The notes under the pieces: model-generated | Database searches by the model: none | What the model was told of the DNA's origin: nothing | Seen by the model: only the letters and a program-made list of their open reading frames with translations | Translations under genes and position numbers: made by a program | In this document: one piece after another, positions 28,894 through 37,880 of the stretch | How the letters are laid out: every line of letters starts with the position of its first letter | Numbering within the stretch: the stretch's first letter is position 1 | NCBI GenBank assembly: GCA_030149165.1 | Contig: JASBRY010000002.1 | Span: forward strand, 1 to 64,000 | Origin: Phycisphaerales bacterium | GTDB taxonomy: Bacteria > Planctomycetota > Phycisphaerae > Phycisphaerales > UBA1924 | Direction: 5' to 3' | DNA length: 64,000 bases

Positions 28894-31565
28894 GGACTCA
28901 TCTCATCCCTGAACTCTTCGTACCAGTTCTCTATTAACTGGAGTTTGAAGCCGGTCTCACCGGATTCCAGGACATCATCTTTTGGTTCACCCACGGCGAT
29001 GAACCGTTTGCCGTCTGGTGCGGGCCGAATACCCCAGCTGTTTGTGTCGATCGCAGGCATGACCGCGAACGCAGGCCTTGGGATACCGAATCGAAGTGTC
29101 GGATCGCGTGTTACATCGACGCTCAACAACTCATTGTCAGAAGAAATGTAATAGATCCTCGATCCATCCGGAGCCCAGTGCGGTCTGTCGCCGCCATTTG
29201 CGGAGACCTGCCACCGTCCCTCACCAGAAGGAAAACTGGTGCAGTACACCTGCGTCTTCCCAGACTCGCGTGAAGCATACAGCAGATACTCTCCATCCGG
29301 GCTGATTGAGAAGAAAAGGAATGTACCCAATCCGGTTGTTATTTCACTGATGATAGACATATCCGAGAGATTGACCACTGAGGCCGTCGTACTCCCAGAT
29401 CTCGGGTCTGGAACGACCACGCCGCGGGTCCAAGTCGTATCGATCGATGCTATAAGCCCTGGATGTGGCTGTCGCGTTTCACCCGTGCCATCGGAGGCGA
29501 GGAACACGGTTCGCTGCGCTTCTGCGCCAACACCCTTAGACGGATCAAAGTTCATTACTGCGATCTCGCTCTGGTCAGGCGACCATGCTGTAGGTATAAC
29601 GAAGCCATTGAGCGACGAGATTCGTGTGTTGATCCCACGTTCAAGATCTCGAACCCAGATATCAAGTTCAGCTGGGCTTGCACCAGCCGCGAATACAAGA
29701 TGCGATCCTTCGGGTGAGACAATTGGATTCGTAACAATTGACCCACCGTCACCGATCGGCTCAGTCGTCCCGTCGGGGAGCACCCAGACAAGTTCACCCG
29801 CAAGGCCCTTCGATCCGCTCACAAACGCCAGCGTGCCGTTGTCCGAAACAGATGGTGCGGAGGCATCGGCCATCACGAGAAATGAATCACCGGTGACTTC
29901 CATCCTACTGGCATCGAATGGGACTGCCCAAAGATCCAACTGCCCAAAACCACGGGCGAACAAGACATGTCCAGTTGGTGACCATGCCGGGGTCGCAGCA
30001 TAGATATCGTCGAACTCGGCGATCAAAACAGTGCGTTCACCGTCCCAAGCCTCGATCGGCGTTCGTTGATTCAAGCGATGACGAATGTACAACACAACAT
30101 TCGTGTCAGGAATGATGTCTATTGCATGGAAGTCAATGACTTCGTTTGGATCAGCATCGAGAATCATCTCTGGCATACCACCACGCGCCGGAATCGCAAA
30201 AATGCCAGGCTGGTCGATCTTGTTCTCGTCTGAGAAAAGGATCCGATCGTAATCATCCCATGCGTGTTGGAATGAGATACTGTGATTGCCCAGTCGCGAA
30301 GGAGCACCTCCCTGAGTCGCTGGAATCCTAAAGAGTGCATCTGATGTTGAGTACGCGATTGATCGACCATCTGGTGACCAACTGAGTTTCCGTGCACCAC
30401 TGGCTTGATAGAGAGTCTGCACACCGAATGTCGAGAGATCTCGGACCATGATTGCATCATCTTGGATGAATGCGATCTTCATGCCATCGGGAGAGATTTG
30501 CGGCGAAGAAATATCAAACTCATCGTCCGCTCCTGTTGAGTGAACGGTAAGTTTGCGAACGATTCGCTCAGGTTTACTCAATGTGGCCCTTGAGGCGAAC
30601 CAGCCAGTGACACCAGCTACCGCGGCAACAACCGCCGCAGTTATGATCACAGTCGCTATGAATTTACCACGAATGCCTTGCACGCTCTCGCGATCTTGTT
30701 CTTCGAATGAATCGTGGCGCAACAGTTCCACTCGTACATCGCCTATATCTCTGTATCGATTGTTCTTATCCCGAACGAGGCAGCGTTCCAGCACACGGCG
30801 AACATTGGAGGGCGTGTCAGAGGGCAAGTGATCCAGATCAAACCGCTTATGCAATACGGCGCCGATGGAATCACTAGCAGTCTCACCGATGAACGGACTG
30901 ACTCCGGTCAGCATCTCATACAGCACGACGCCGAAGGACCAGATATCGGTGCGTTTATCAACGCGTCGTCCACGCGCCTGCTCGGGCGACATGTATGCTG
31001 CAGTACCGAGGATTGCCCCTTCAATGGTCGGTGAGTGCTGCGGCTGGGGTGTTGTCATGGTCGGGCTATCGAGCCCACCTGTTGACGACTGCCCATCTTC
31101 TTCCGTCCGAGCCAGACCGAAGTCGAGCACCTTGGCCTTGCCGTCAGGTGTGATCATCACATTCGCCGGCTTGAGGTCGCGGTGGATTACGCCCGCCTCG
31201 TGGGCCGCCTCAAGCCCAGCGGCAATCTGAGTTGCGTACTCGATCGCATCTTCAAGAGGCAGCGGACCACGGTCGAGCACGTCTGCCAAAGTCTCGCCAT
31301 TAACGAACTCCAGCACAAGATACTTCGCCCCGCCCTGCTCCTCGACACCAAAGATCCCGGCGAGGTTGGGATGGCTGAGGCTCGCGAGTGTCTTCGCTTC
31401 CCGCTCGAAACGTTCGAGTCGCGCGGGATCCGACGCCAACTCAGCGGGGAGTACCTTAATGGCTACCTGGCGATCGAGTCGTGTGTCGTGCGCGAGATAC
31501 ACGACGCCCATGCCGCCACGGCCGAGTTCGCTCGATATCTGGTATGGGCCGATGCGGTCAATCAT
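28890..31565 (-). CDS. Ser/Thr protein kinase with TM segment and beta-propeller sensor (second of three tandem paralogues)
   Basis: 891 residues with the same plan as its neighbours: kinase domain with LGRGGMGVVYLA, VAIKVLP, HRDLKPANVMI, VLDFGLARTEED and MSPEQARGRRVDKRTDI; TM helix near residues 305-325 (FIATVIITAAVVAAVAGV); propeller blades such as ISPDGMKIAFI, WSPDGRSIAYS and APDGSRIYYI. The start is MIDRIGPYQ at 31565, matching the N-termini of both paralogues; an ATG 15 bp upstream would add MYAVC only. No good Shine-Dalgarno sequence was seen. It follows the first kinase gene after about 117 bp on the same strand and overlaps the next by 4 bp. Confidence 0.92.
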   Translation of the reverse strand: MIDRIGPYQISSELGRGGMGVVYLAHDTRLDRQVAIKVLPAELASDPARLERFEREAKTLASLSHPNLAGIFGVEEQGGAKYLVLEFVNGETLADVLDRGPLPLEDAIEYATQIAAGLEAAHEAGVIHRDLKPANVMITPDGKAKVLDFGLARTEEDGQSSTGGLDSPTMTTPQPQHSPTIEGAILGTAAYMSPEQARGRRVDKRTDIWSFGVVLYEMLTGVSPFIGETASDSIGAVLHKRFDLDHLPSDTPSNVRRVLERCLVRDKNNRYRDIGDVRVELLRHDSFEEQDRESVQGIRGKFIATVIITAAVVAAVAGVTGWFASRATLSKPERIVRKLTVHSTGADDEFDISSPQISPDGMKIAFIQDDAIMVRDLSTFGVQTLYQASGARKLSWSPDGRSIAYSTSDALFRIPATQGGAPSRLGNHSISFQHAWDDYDRILFSDENKIDQPGIFAIPARGGMPEMILDADPNEVIDFHAIDIIPDTNVVLYIRHRLNQRTPIEAWDGERTVLIAEFDDIYAATPAWSPTGHVLFARGFGQLDLWAVPFDASRMEVTGDSFLVMADASAPSVSDNGTLAFVSGSKGLAGELVWVLPDGTTEPIGDGGSIVTNPIVSPEGSHLVFAAGASPAELDIWVRDLERGINTRISSLNGFVIPTAWSPDQSEIAVMNFDPSKGVGAEAQRTVFLASDGTGETRQPHPGLIASIDTTWTRGVVVPDPRSGSTTASVVNLSDMSIISEITTGLGTFLFFSISPDGEYLLYASRESGKTQVYCTSFPSGEGRWQVSANGGDRPHWAPDGSRIYYISSDNELLSVDVTRDPTLRFGIPRPAFAVMPAIDTNSWGIRPAPDGKRFIAVGEPKDDVLESGETGFKLQLIENWYEEFRDEMSP

Positions 31566-31682
31566 GCATACAGCATACACGATGCTGGCTCAATCTGAAG
31601 CTTAACCAGAGTGCAATATCAACAGATCATAGTAACTGTGCGTTTATCTTGAACCGTCGCCTGTTGAAAGCACAAACGCCTG

Positions 31683-34409
31683 TTATCGCCCGCTCCGCAA
31701 TGGCACCTGTTGCTCCAGCCTCGTCGACCAGTTCAGGATCAGCATCGGAGCCTGTTCCTGATTAAGCTCTACTTGGTCAATAGGTTCACCCACGATAAAG
31801 GCTGTGCCTTCGGTGTTGACGTAAAATGAGTCCAGATCGTTAATCGTGACCAAGTCAACCACCGGGCGCGGAGGGGAAACAACCGGATCACCAACATCAT
31901 CAAGCGTGAAGTCCACAGCATATACCGTCATCGGGACCTCATCATCGTATGTGTAGTACACGATGCCTCCGTCGGGTGACCATGCGGCAAAGTTCGAATT
32001 GCCCACCGAAACCTGGACAGAGATGGATGGGTCCGCCATGCTGGTGATATACAATCGAGAGTCGTTACGCTCAGTCCGTGAATGGAAAGCCAGCCATCGG
32101 TCATCCGGTGAGAGCGCAGCGTTTCGTTGGGTGCCTGGCCACGCGATCAACGGCTCAATTTCCTTGGACAGAACCTCGCCAGTTTCATCAAACCGGATGA
32201 CTCCAATATCCAAGTTCTGTTGCTCCCCGACATACTCCACAATCAGCAATTTTCCGTCGCTTGACCAGTCGGTAGCCTGAATCCACTCTGAACTGGACCT
32301 GATGATCAACTCCGGAGGCGAAGAACTGCCGACCCGAGTTCGGTAAATCTGGCGCGTATCGGTTTGTTCGTCACGATCCGATGCGAAAGCGACCCATCGG
32401 CTATCCGGGCTCCAAACCGGGGTGAAGTCCCCTTTCCCGAACTCCTGAGCCACTGGACTGATGATGTCACGAGCGAGTTCAATGACCTTGATCTGATCAA
32501 AACCTGTGGGCTGGTTGACTTCCACAGCGATAAACCGCCCGTCGTCCGAGGGAACAATCTCAGCAAAGCTATCAACATGTGTAGAGAGCGGTGTCACGAC
32601 TCCTTCGAAATCTATCGTAACAATCCGACGCCGTTCTTCCTGCTGAGCGCCTCTAAAGTACACCAGCGTGCCGTCAACGCTGAGATCGAACATCGCAGGT
32701 CCCGCCGCGTATGACTCGAGATCCCCTTCAAGAGCAATGGTTTCAGGCGTAGTGAACTCGAGCGTTTCAAGATCGAACCCAGCGACGAACAACGAATCTT
32801 CACGCTGATACACCAGATGCCCCGAGTTGAGATAACGACCGTGTGAAACGCCCTTGAGGAGTTCACGAGGCGCTCCGCCGTCGGGCGGCAGCACCATCAG
32901 CCATGTTTCATCCCAGTTCGAAATGTCACCCAAGCAACGATGAAATAGAACTCCACGCCCATCTGGTAGCACAGATGGGGAACGATCCGAAGTTGTCGGA
33001 GAATCGCTCAGTTCGTACAAAGGTACGGGCACTCCACTGCTGGCACTCACACGATGAAGCGGCCCAAGCCTCCTCGGTGCAATAATGATTGAATCTTCGC
33101 TTTCCCAAGCGGCTCCACGATAGTTTTCTGCGTCGCAGATCTTGATTGCTGGCCCACCAGCAATCAGTCGTTTATACAACGAGTTGCGGTGTCCGTAGAG
33201 CAGCCATTCGCCGTCTATCGAGATGCTGGGGTTCCCAGTTTGCTCCGTTCCGGGAATGACCCGAATCTCCTGCTCGTCAAGATCGCGCACTGCGAGAAGT
33301 GTTTCATTGTCCTTCTCGACCCGAATGACCAGACGCCGTCCATCTTCCGTAAGATCCGGCATCGGCCATCCAGAAGGACTGATGTCCTCAGGCATCTGTA
33401 GCATCGCGTGTACGGTATGACCCGGTTGAGCCGGCGCAACGGGCTTGAGGATCCATGCCGCAGCACCTGCGATGATTGCAACGAACACTCCAGTGCTCAC
33501 CAGTAGCACACCGCTCGTGCGAGAAGGTGCAGTCGAGTCGGGCGATACTGTGGCATTCGGCCTGAGTAGTTCAAGGCGCACATCTCCGATGTCGCGAAAC
33601 CGTAAATCCCGGTCACGCTCAAGACACCTCTCCAGCACACGCTGAATATTCATTGGTGTATCCAGCGGGAGTAGCTCAAGATTAATGCCCTTGTGTAGCA
33701 CTGCCCCGATCGAATCGCTTGCTGTCTCACCATGGAACGGGCTGGTCCCGATGAGCATCTCAAAGAGCACGACGCCGAACGACCAAATATCAGTCCGCTT
33801 GTCAACGCGGCGCCCACGCGCCTGCTCGGGCGACATGTATGCCGCAGTACCAAGGATTGCCCCTTCAATCGTCGGTGAATTCTGCGGCTGGGGCGTGGTC
33901 ATTGTGGGCAAGTCAAGCCCGCCGATCGAAGACTGCCCGCCCTCATCAGTTCGTGCGAGCCCGAAATCTAAGACCTTCACCTGCCCATCAGGGTTGATCA
34001 TTACATTCGCCGGCTTAAGATCACGATGGATGACCCCTGCATCATGAGCGGCTTCGAGCCCCGCAGCGATCTGAACGGCAAATTCGATCGCCTCTTCATA
34101 CTCCAACGGTCCACGATCCAATCGATCCGCGAGCGACTCGCCTTCTACATACTCGAGCACAAGGTATCGTGCGTTCTCCTCTTCCTCAACGCCGTAGATA
34201 CCAGCTAGATTCGGGTGGCTAAGGCTAGCGAGCGTCCTAGCTTCTCTCTCGAACCGCTCTAAGCGAGCCGGATCTGACGCGAGTTCAGCGGGTAATGCCT
34301 TGATCGCAACTTGGCGATCGAGGCGTGTGTCGTGCGCGAGATATACGACACCCATGCCGCCTCGGCCGAGTTCGCGAATCATCTCAAATGGACCAATGCG
34401 ATCAATCAC
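31683..34409 (-). CDS. Ser/Thr protein kinase with TM segment and beta-propeller sensor (first of three tandem paralogues)
   Basis: 908 residues. Kinase domain: LGRGGMGVVYLA, VAIKALP, HRDLKPANVMI, VLDFGLARTDEG and MSPEQARGRRVDKRTDI. A TM helix lies near residues 305-325 (VLLVSTGVFVAIIAGAAAWIL). Propeller blades include SPDSRWVAFASDRD, WSSDGKLLIVEY and LSPDDRWLAFHS. The start is GTG 34409, giving MIDRIGPFE in register with the paralogues. It is the promoter-proximal gene of the kinase cluster and faces the phosphatase gene across 66 bp. The first 270 residues are far more conserved among the three kinases than the propellers, which suggests shared signalling with different sensed inputs (inference). 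Confidence 0.92.
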   Translation of the reverse strand: MIDRIGPFEMIRELGRGGMGVVYLAHDTRLDRQVAIKALPAELASDPARLERFEREARTLASLSHPNLAGIYGVEEEENARYLVLEYVEGESLADRLDRGPLEYEEAIEFAVQIAAGLEAAHDAGVIHRDLKPANVMINPDGQVKVLDFGLARTDEGGQSSIGGLDLPTMTTPQPQNSPTIEGAILGTAAYMSPEQARGRRVDKRTDIWSFGVVLFEMLIGTSPFHGETASDSIGAVLHKGINLELLPLDTPMNIQRVLERCLERDRDLRFRDIGDVRLELLRPNATVSPDSTAPSRTSGVLLVSTGVFVAIIAGAAAWILKPVAPAQPGHTVHAMLQMPEDISPSGWPMPDLTEDGRRLVIRVEKDNETLLAVRDLDEQEIRVIPGTEQTGNPSISIDGEWLLYGHRNSLYKRLIAGGPAIKICDAENYRGAAWESEDSIIIAPRRLGPLHRVSASSGVPVPLYELSDSPTTSDRSPSVLPDGRGVLFHRCLGDISNWDETWLMVLPPDGGAPRELLKGVSHGRYLNSGHLVYQREDSLFVAGFDLETLEFTTPETIALEGDLESYAAGPAMFDLSVDGTLVYFRGAQQEERRRIVTIDFEGVVTPLSTHVDSFAEIVPSDDGRFIAVEVNQPTGFDQIKVIELARDIISPVAQEFGKGDFTPVWSPDSRWVAFASDRDEQTDTRQIYRTRVGSSSPPELIIRSSSEWIQATDWSSDGKLLIVEYVGEQQNLDIGVIRFDETGEVLSKEIEPLIAWPGTQRNAALSPDDRWLAFHSRTERNDSRLYITSMADPSISVQVSVGNSNFAAWSPDGGIVYYTYDDEVPMTVYAVDFTLDDVGDPVVSPPRPVVDLVTINDLDSFYVNTEGTAFIVGEPIDQVELNQEQAPMLILNWSTRLEQQVPLRSGR

Positions 34410-34475
34410 ACCGACAGTGTACTGGCTGATCGAGAGCTACGCACCTTCCTAGAGACAACCCCCTATGATCCCGTC
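34410..34475. promoter_or_regulatory. Divergent promoter region between kinase cluster and phosphatase gene
   Basis: Only 66 bp separate the GTG of the first kinase and the ATG of the phosphatase, so promoters of both must lie here or inside the genes. TATGAT at 34464-34469 resembles a -10 box. Because it ends 6 bp before the phosphatase ATG it would give a leaderless mRNA, which fits the absence of a Shine-Dalgarno sequence. No convincing -35 box was seen. Confidence 0.3.
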
Positions 34476-36092
34476 ATGGAATCTGAAATCACAGGTCTCA
34501 GTCTACGATCTATTTCGACGCTTGAAACTGGTGATACGAATAGGACTGTGAGCCTGCCGAGCGAGGGCCAGTTTTTCATTGGTCGATCTTCAGATGCCAA
34601 CTGGCCGATACCTGATCAATCCGTATCGCGCCGGCATGCCTCGATTATTCGCAAAGGTGAGACCTGGCTGCTCACAGACCTGAACTCAAGACACGGGACT
34701 TCGATCAATGACAGGAGAATCGAACCCTCTGTACCAACACCAATCCATGATGGCGATTTCATCAAGTTCGGGTCGTGGTGTTGCCAATGTACTTCCAGCG
34801 TTGGACAACGCAGTGCCACCACGCCATTCGCATCGCCAATGGGGGAATCAGCGAGTGTAAGCGCTATCCCAATCCAACAACTGGGAGGTGTCGCACAGCG
34901 GGGCCTCGATGTCCTTATGGAGTTGACCGCGAAGCTTGATGAGTACAACACTCGCGAATTGGTAGCTCAAGCTGCTGTAGACGCTGTTCGCGAGGCCACC
35001 AAGTGCAGGCGGGTCGTTGTCGTTGAACCGATTACTGACTCCGAACTCTCGGTGCTTGCTTCAACATCGGAACAACCACCAAAGGTCTCTCGTTCGCTGC
35101 TCGAACAAGCAGCCCAACAGGGGCTTGTTCAGCTGACCGTGAACCCAGACCATGGGGACCACGCCCAGTCCATTGTCGATCTCGGAATCCGATCGGCTAT
35201 CTGTGCCCCAGTACTCATCGATGGCACGCCGGCAGCGTACATGACGATCGATACGCGAGATGCTGAGGGTGTCGTGCCATCTGATGCGGCGTCGTTTTGC
35301 CAGTCCGTCGCGAGACTCGTCGGATTGGCTTTCCAGCGAATCAACGCCTCAATGATGGCTGATCGACATCGGCAACTCCAAGAAGATCTGAACGCGGCAA
35401 GACGCGCACAGGAACTACTCTCACCTCCAGCGAAGGGCCGTCACGGAGCAGTCTCTTATCAATTCGAATCCATACCTGGTCGAGTTGTCGCGGGCGACCT
35501 GTTTGATGTGTTCTCAGTTGATGAGTCGAGAACGGCTTTCTTCTTGGGAGATGTCTCCGGTAAAGGCGTCGGCGCTGCGATGCTCATGGCTGCATGCCAA
35601 TCTCAGCTTCGGACACATTTACTTTCGGGAGCTGCGCTGGCCGATGCAATGGCGTCAGTCAACTCCGATCTCCATCAGCGATCGGAGTCGTCCAAGTTCG
35701 TAACGCTTATCGCTGGTGTTGTTGACAGCAGCGTGGGTGTCATCGAGTTGGCTGATGCGGGGCACGGATTGTCTGTCTATGTGCCGAGCGCGTATGCTGC
35801 GAGTCAAGTGAATACTGAACCAGGATTTCCTCTCGGCGTCGTCGAGTCCGCAGTCTATGAGGTGCACAAACTCCAATTGCAACCAGGATCATCTCTAGTA
35901 ATCTTCTCAGACGGTGCAGTAGAGCAAACAAACCCGGAAGGAGAACAGCACGGTATCAACGGCGTCTTGGATTGCGTGAATGGAAACCACGATCGCGAGT
36001 CCATTGTTCATCGCGTTTTACAAAGCGTCCGCACGCATGCCGCGGGACCGCTTGCCGATGATTTGACTGTCGCTGCGGTGTGGATTGATTGA
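34476..36092 (+). CDS. FHA-GAF-PP2C (SpoIIE-type) protein phosphatase
   Basis: 538 residues with three domains. Residues about 20-110: FHA phosphothreonine-binding domain (FFIGRSSDANWPIPDQSVSR, RRHASII, LNSRHGTSIND). Residues about 145-295: GAF domain (LMELTAKLDEYNTREL, IRSAICAPVLIDGTPAAYM). Residues about 320-538: PPM/SpoIIE phosphatase with metal residues in VVAGDLFDVF, FFLGDVSGKGVGAAMLMA, LADAGHGLSV, IFSDGAVEQTNPEG and LADDLTVAAV. It should remove phosphate from Ser/Thr while docking on phosphothreonine, probably opposing one or more of the adjacent kinases (inference from divergent position). ATG 34476 is used; the longer open frame upstream overlaps the kinase gene. Confidence 0.9.
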   Translation: MESEITGLSLRSISTLETGDTNRTVSLPSEGQFFIGRSSDANWPIPDQSVSRRHASIIRKGETWLLTDLNSRHGTSINDRRIEPSVPTPIHDGDFIKFGSWCCQCTSSVGQRSATTPFASPMGESASVSAIPIQQLGGVAQRGLDVLMELTAKLDEYNTRELVAQAAVDAVREATKCRRVVVVEPITDSELSVLASTSEQPPKVSRSLLEQAAQQGLVQLTVNPDHGDHAQSIVDLGIRSAICAPVLIDGTPAAYMTIDTRDAEGVVPSDAASFCQSVARLVGLAFQRINASMMADRHRQLQEDLNAARRAQELLSPPAKGRHGAVSYQFESIPGRVVAGDLFDVFSVDESRTAFFLGDVSGKGVGAAMLMAACQSQLRTHLLSGAALADAMASVNSDLHQRSESSKFVTLIAGVVDSSVGVIELADAGHGLSVYVPSAYAASQVNTEPGFPLGVVESAVYEVHKLQLQPGSSLVIFSDGAVEQTNPEGEQHGINGVLDCVNGNHDRESIVHRVLQSVRTHAAGPLADDLTVAAVWID

Positions 36093-36235
36093 AGATCTAC
36101 GAACGCATTTGGCAATTGCTCGAAAACCACATAAGCGCAGAATCATCCAACCCTGCCTCAGCTGCATTGACTCTTCGAAAGTAGTTTCCATACTACGAAA
36201 CATGTGGCGATTTGTAGAACCTCGTACATTTGGAC

Positions 36236-37558
36236 TCAATTTTTGGTCAAGAGATACTCCGCGACCGCCTGATATGCGGGCAAGGAAGTCGGGTCGATCT
36301 TCGAGTTCTTCGCAGTTGGGAACGATGAGAATCGGACGATAACCATGTCTGCTGTCGGATCAACATAGATAGTCTGGCCATGCACACCGCGTGCCGCGAA
36401 TGCATGATGCTCGTTGTGGAGTATCCACCACATACTCCTGTAGCTACCACCTTCTAGAGTGGCGTAGCCAGCCTGTTCAAAGGCCGCCTTGCTTCCTCCG
36501 GCGCGGATGCTCGCTACAACTTGCGAGGGGAAGAGCCGCTGGCCGTTGATCTCACCTTCGTTCAGCATCAGCAGCCCAATACGACCGAGGTCACGCAGGC
36601 CCGCGCTCAAACCACCGCCTGCAAACGGAACACCATTACCGTCTACGGTCATGTATGCGTCCTGCTCCGCTCCCATGTGACGCCAGATCCGTTCTGAAAG
36701 CAACTCAGTGATCTCTTGTCTGGACACGCGTGAGATGATCCAGCCTAACGCGTCCGTGTTGATTGTCTTGTAGTGAAAGGCCATTCCGTGAGCACCTTGG
36801 GGCTCGACCGTTTGCAGATACTCAAAGTAACCGTTGGGCCCCTCATAGTTCACCGGCTTGGGTAGCGGGCTGGCCGCCGCGGAGTATGCCCAGATGTCTG
36901 CGTTCGGATCCGAGTAGTCTTCGCTGTAGGAAAGCCCGGTAGTCATATCCATCACTTGACGGACCGTCGCATTGCCAAAGGCACTGTTGGCAAGCTCGGG
37001 GATGATCGAGGACACCAGCGCTGAATCATCAAGCGTGCCTTCAGCGACCAAGATTTCCGCTAACAAGCCGGTTAGCGACTTTGTCATCGACATAGCGGCA
37101 TGCTTGCCGGTTTCGTCAAGACAGCCAAAGTAGCGTTCGTAGACGATCTTCCCTTTATGAAGGATGAGGATGCCATCCGTGTAGTTAACTGACAGCGATT
37201 CACTCCATGTCATGTCTCCGCCTGAACCGAGAGGCTCAAATGTCAGGGCATCGATGGCGGTCTCATCGAGGTCATAAACCAAGGGGACTGGAGCGCCGAT
37301 TCCTCGGCTGACTTCCTCAGTTGGGAGGAGTTCACGCAGGTGGCACACTGTCCAACGCAGTTTGGGAAAGCTGAAGTAGTTCGAGTCGGGCTGGGTGATC
37401 AGCTTCTCCGGAGGTGGCGGGAACCCCTCCATCCATGCGAGCAATCTTGGATCAGATTCTTCAGCAGTGGGGACCTCGCTCTGAGCATCTGCGTAACCAG
37501 TGAGCAGCAAGACGACGGCAACGGCACCAGTGATACACTTAGCCGAATACTGAAACAT
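36236..37558 (-). CDS. Secreted serine hydrolase, beta-lactamase class C / 6-aminohexanoate-dimer hydrolase-like
   Basis: 440 residues. A signal peptide (SAKCITGAVAVVLLLTGYADAQ) precedes a penicillin-recognising fold. The SxxK nucleophile is in MSMTKSLTG, the Tyr-x-Asn-like motif is FHYKTINTDALGW and the late H-G motif is ARGVHGQTIYVDP. This spacing is closest to NylB-type esterases rather than to true beta-lactamases. Likely periplasmic; substrate unknown. ATG 37558 has AAGGAG 7 bp upstream, clearly better than an in-frame start 21 bp further. It converges on the phosphatase gene with about 140 bp between, in which I see nothing definite. Confidence 0.87.
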   Translation of the reverse strand: MFQYSAKCITGAVAVVLLLTGYADAQSEVPTAEESDPRLLAWMEGFPPPPEKLITQPDSNYFSFPKLRWTVCHLRELLPTEEVSRGIGAPVPLVYDLDETAIDALTFEPLGSGGDMTWSESLSVNYTDGILILHKGKIVYERYFGCLDETGKHAAMSMTKSLTGLLAEILVAEGTLDDSALVSSIIPELANSAFGNATVRQVMDMTTGLSYSEDYSDPNADIWAYSAAASPLPKPVNYEGPNGYFEYLQTVEPQGAHGMAFHYKTINTDALGWIISRVSRQEITELLSERIWRHMGAEQDAYMTVDGNGVPFAGGGLSAGLRDLGRIGLLMLNEGEINGQRLFPSQVVASIRAGGSKAAFEQAGYATLEGGSYRSMWWILHNEHHAFAARGVHGQTIYVDPTADMVIVRFSSFPTAKNSKIDPTSLPAYQAVAEYLLTKN

Positions 37559-37618
37559 CTGGCTACTCCTTCCACCCATTTTCTGGGTCTACTACATAGC
37601 GGTTTCACCGGTCGTGAA

Positions 37619-37690
37619 AGCGGGTGATCGGGATCGAACCGACGACATTCAGCTTGGGAAGCTGACGTTCTACCACTGAACTACACCCGC
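37619..37690 (-). tRNA. tRNA-Gly (CCC)
   Basis: A 72-nt cloverleaf on the minus strand. Acceptor GCGGGTG pairs with CACCCGC, discriminator T. The D-arm is AGTTCAGTGGTAGAAC, the anticodon stem TCAGC/GCTGA encloses loop TTCCCAA with anticodon CCC, and the T-arm contains GGTTCGATCCC. CCA is not encoded. Confidence 0.93.
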
Positions 37691-37880
37691 AAAGGAGCGG
37701 CGTGATTGTATCCATTCGATATGAAATGGTCGAGTTTCGCCCCTTATTCACACTTGCCCCTTCGCAGTCAAGTCAGCGGGTGCACTGTGAAAATATCCCT
37801 GAGTGCAGGCCTAAAATGATCATCCACCTCGGTTCACGGGGAACAAGCAGGACCCGAGAACTACGAACAGTGAGGCACTG

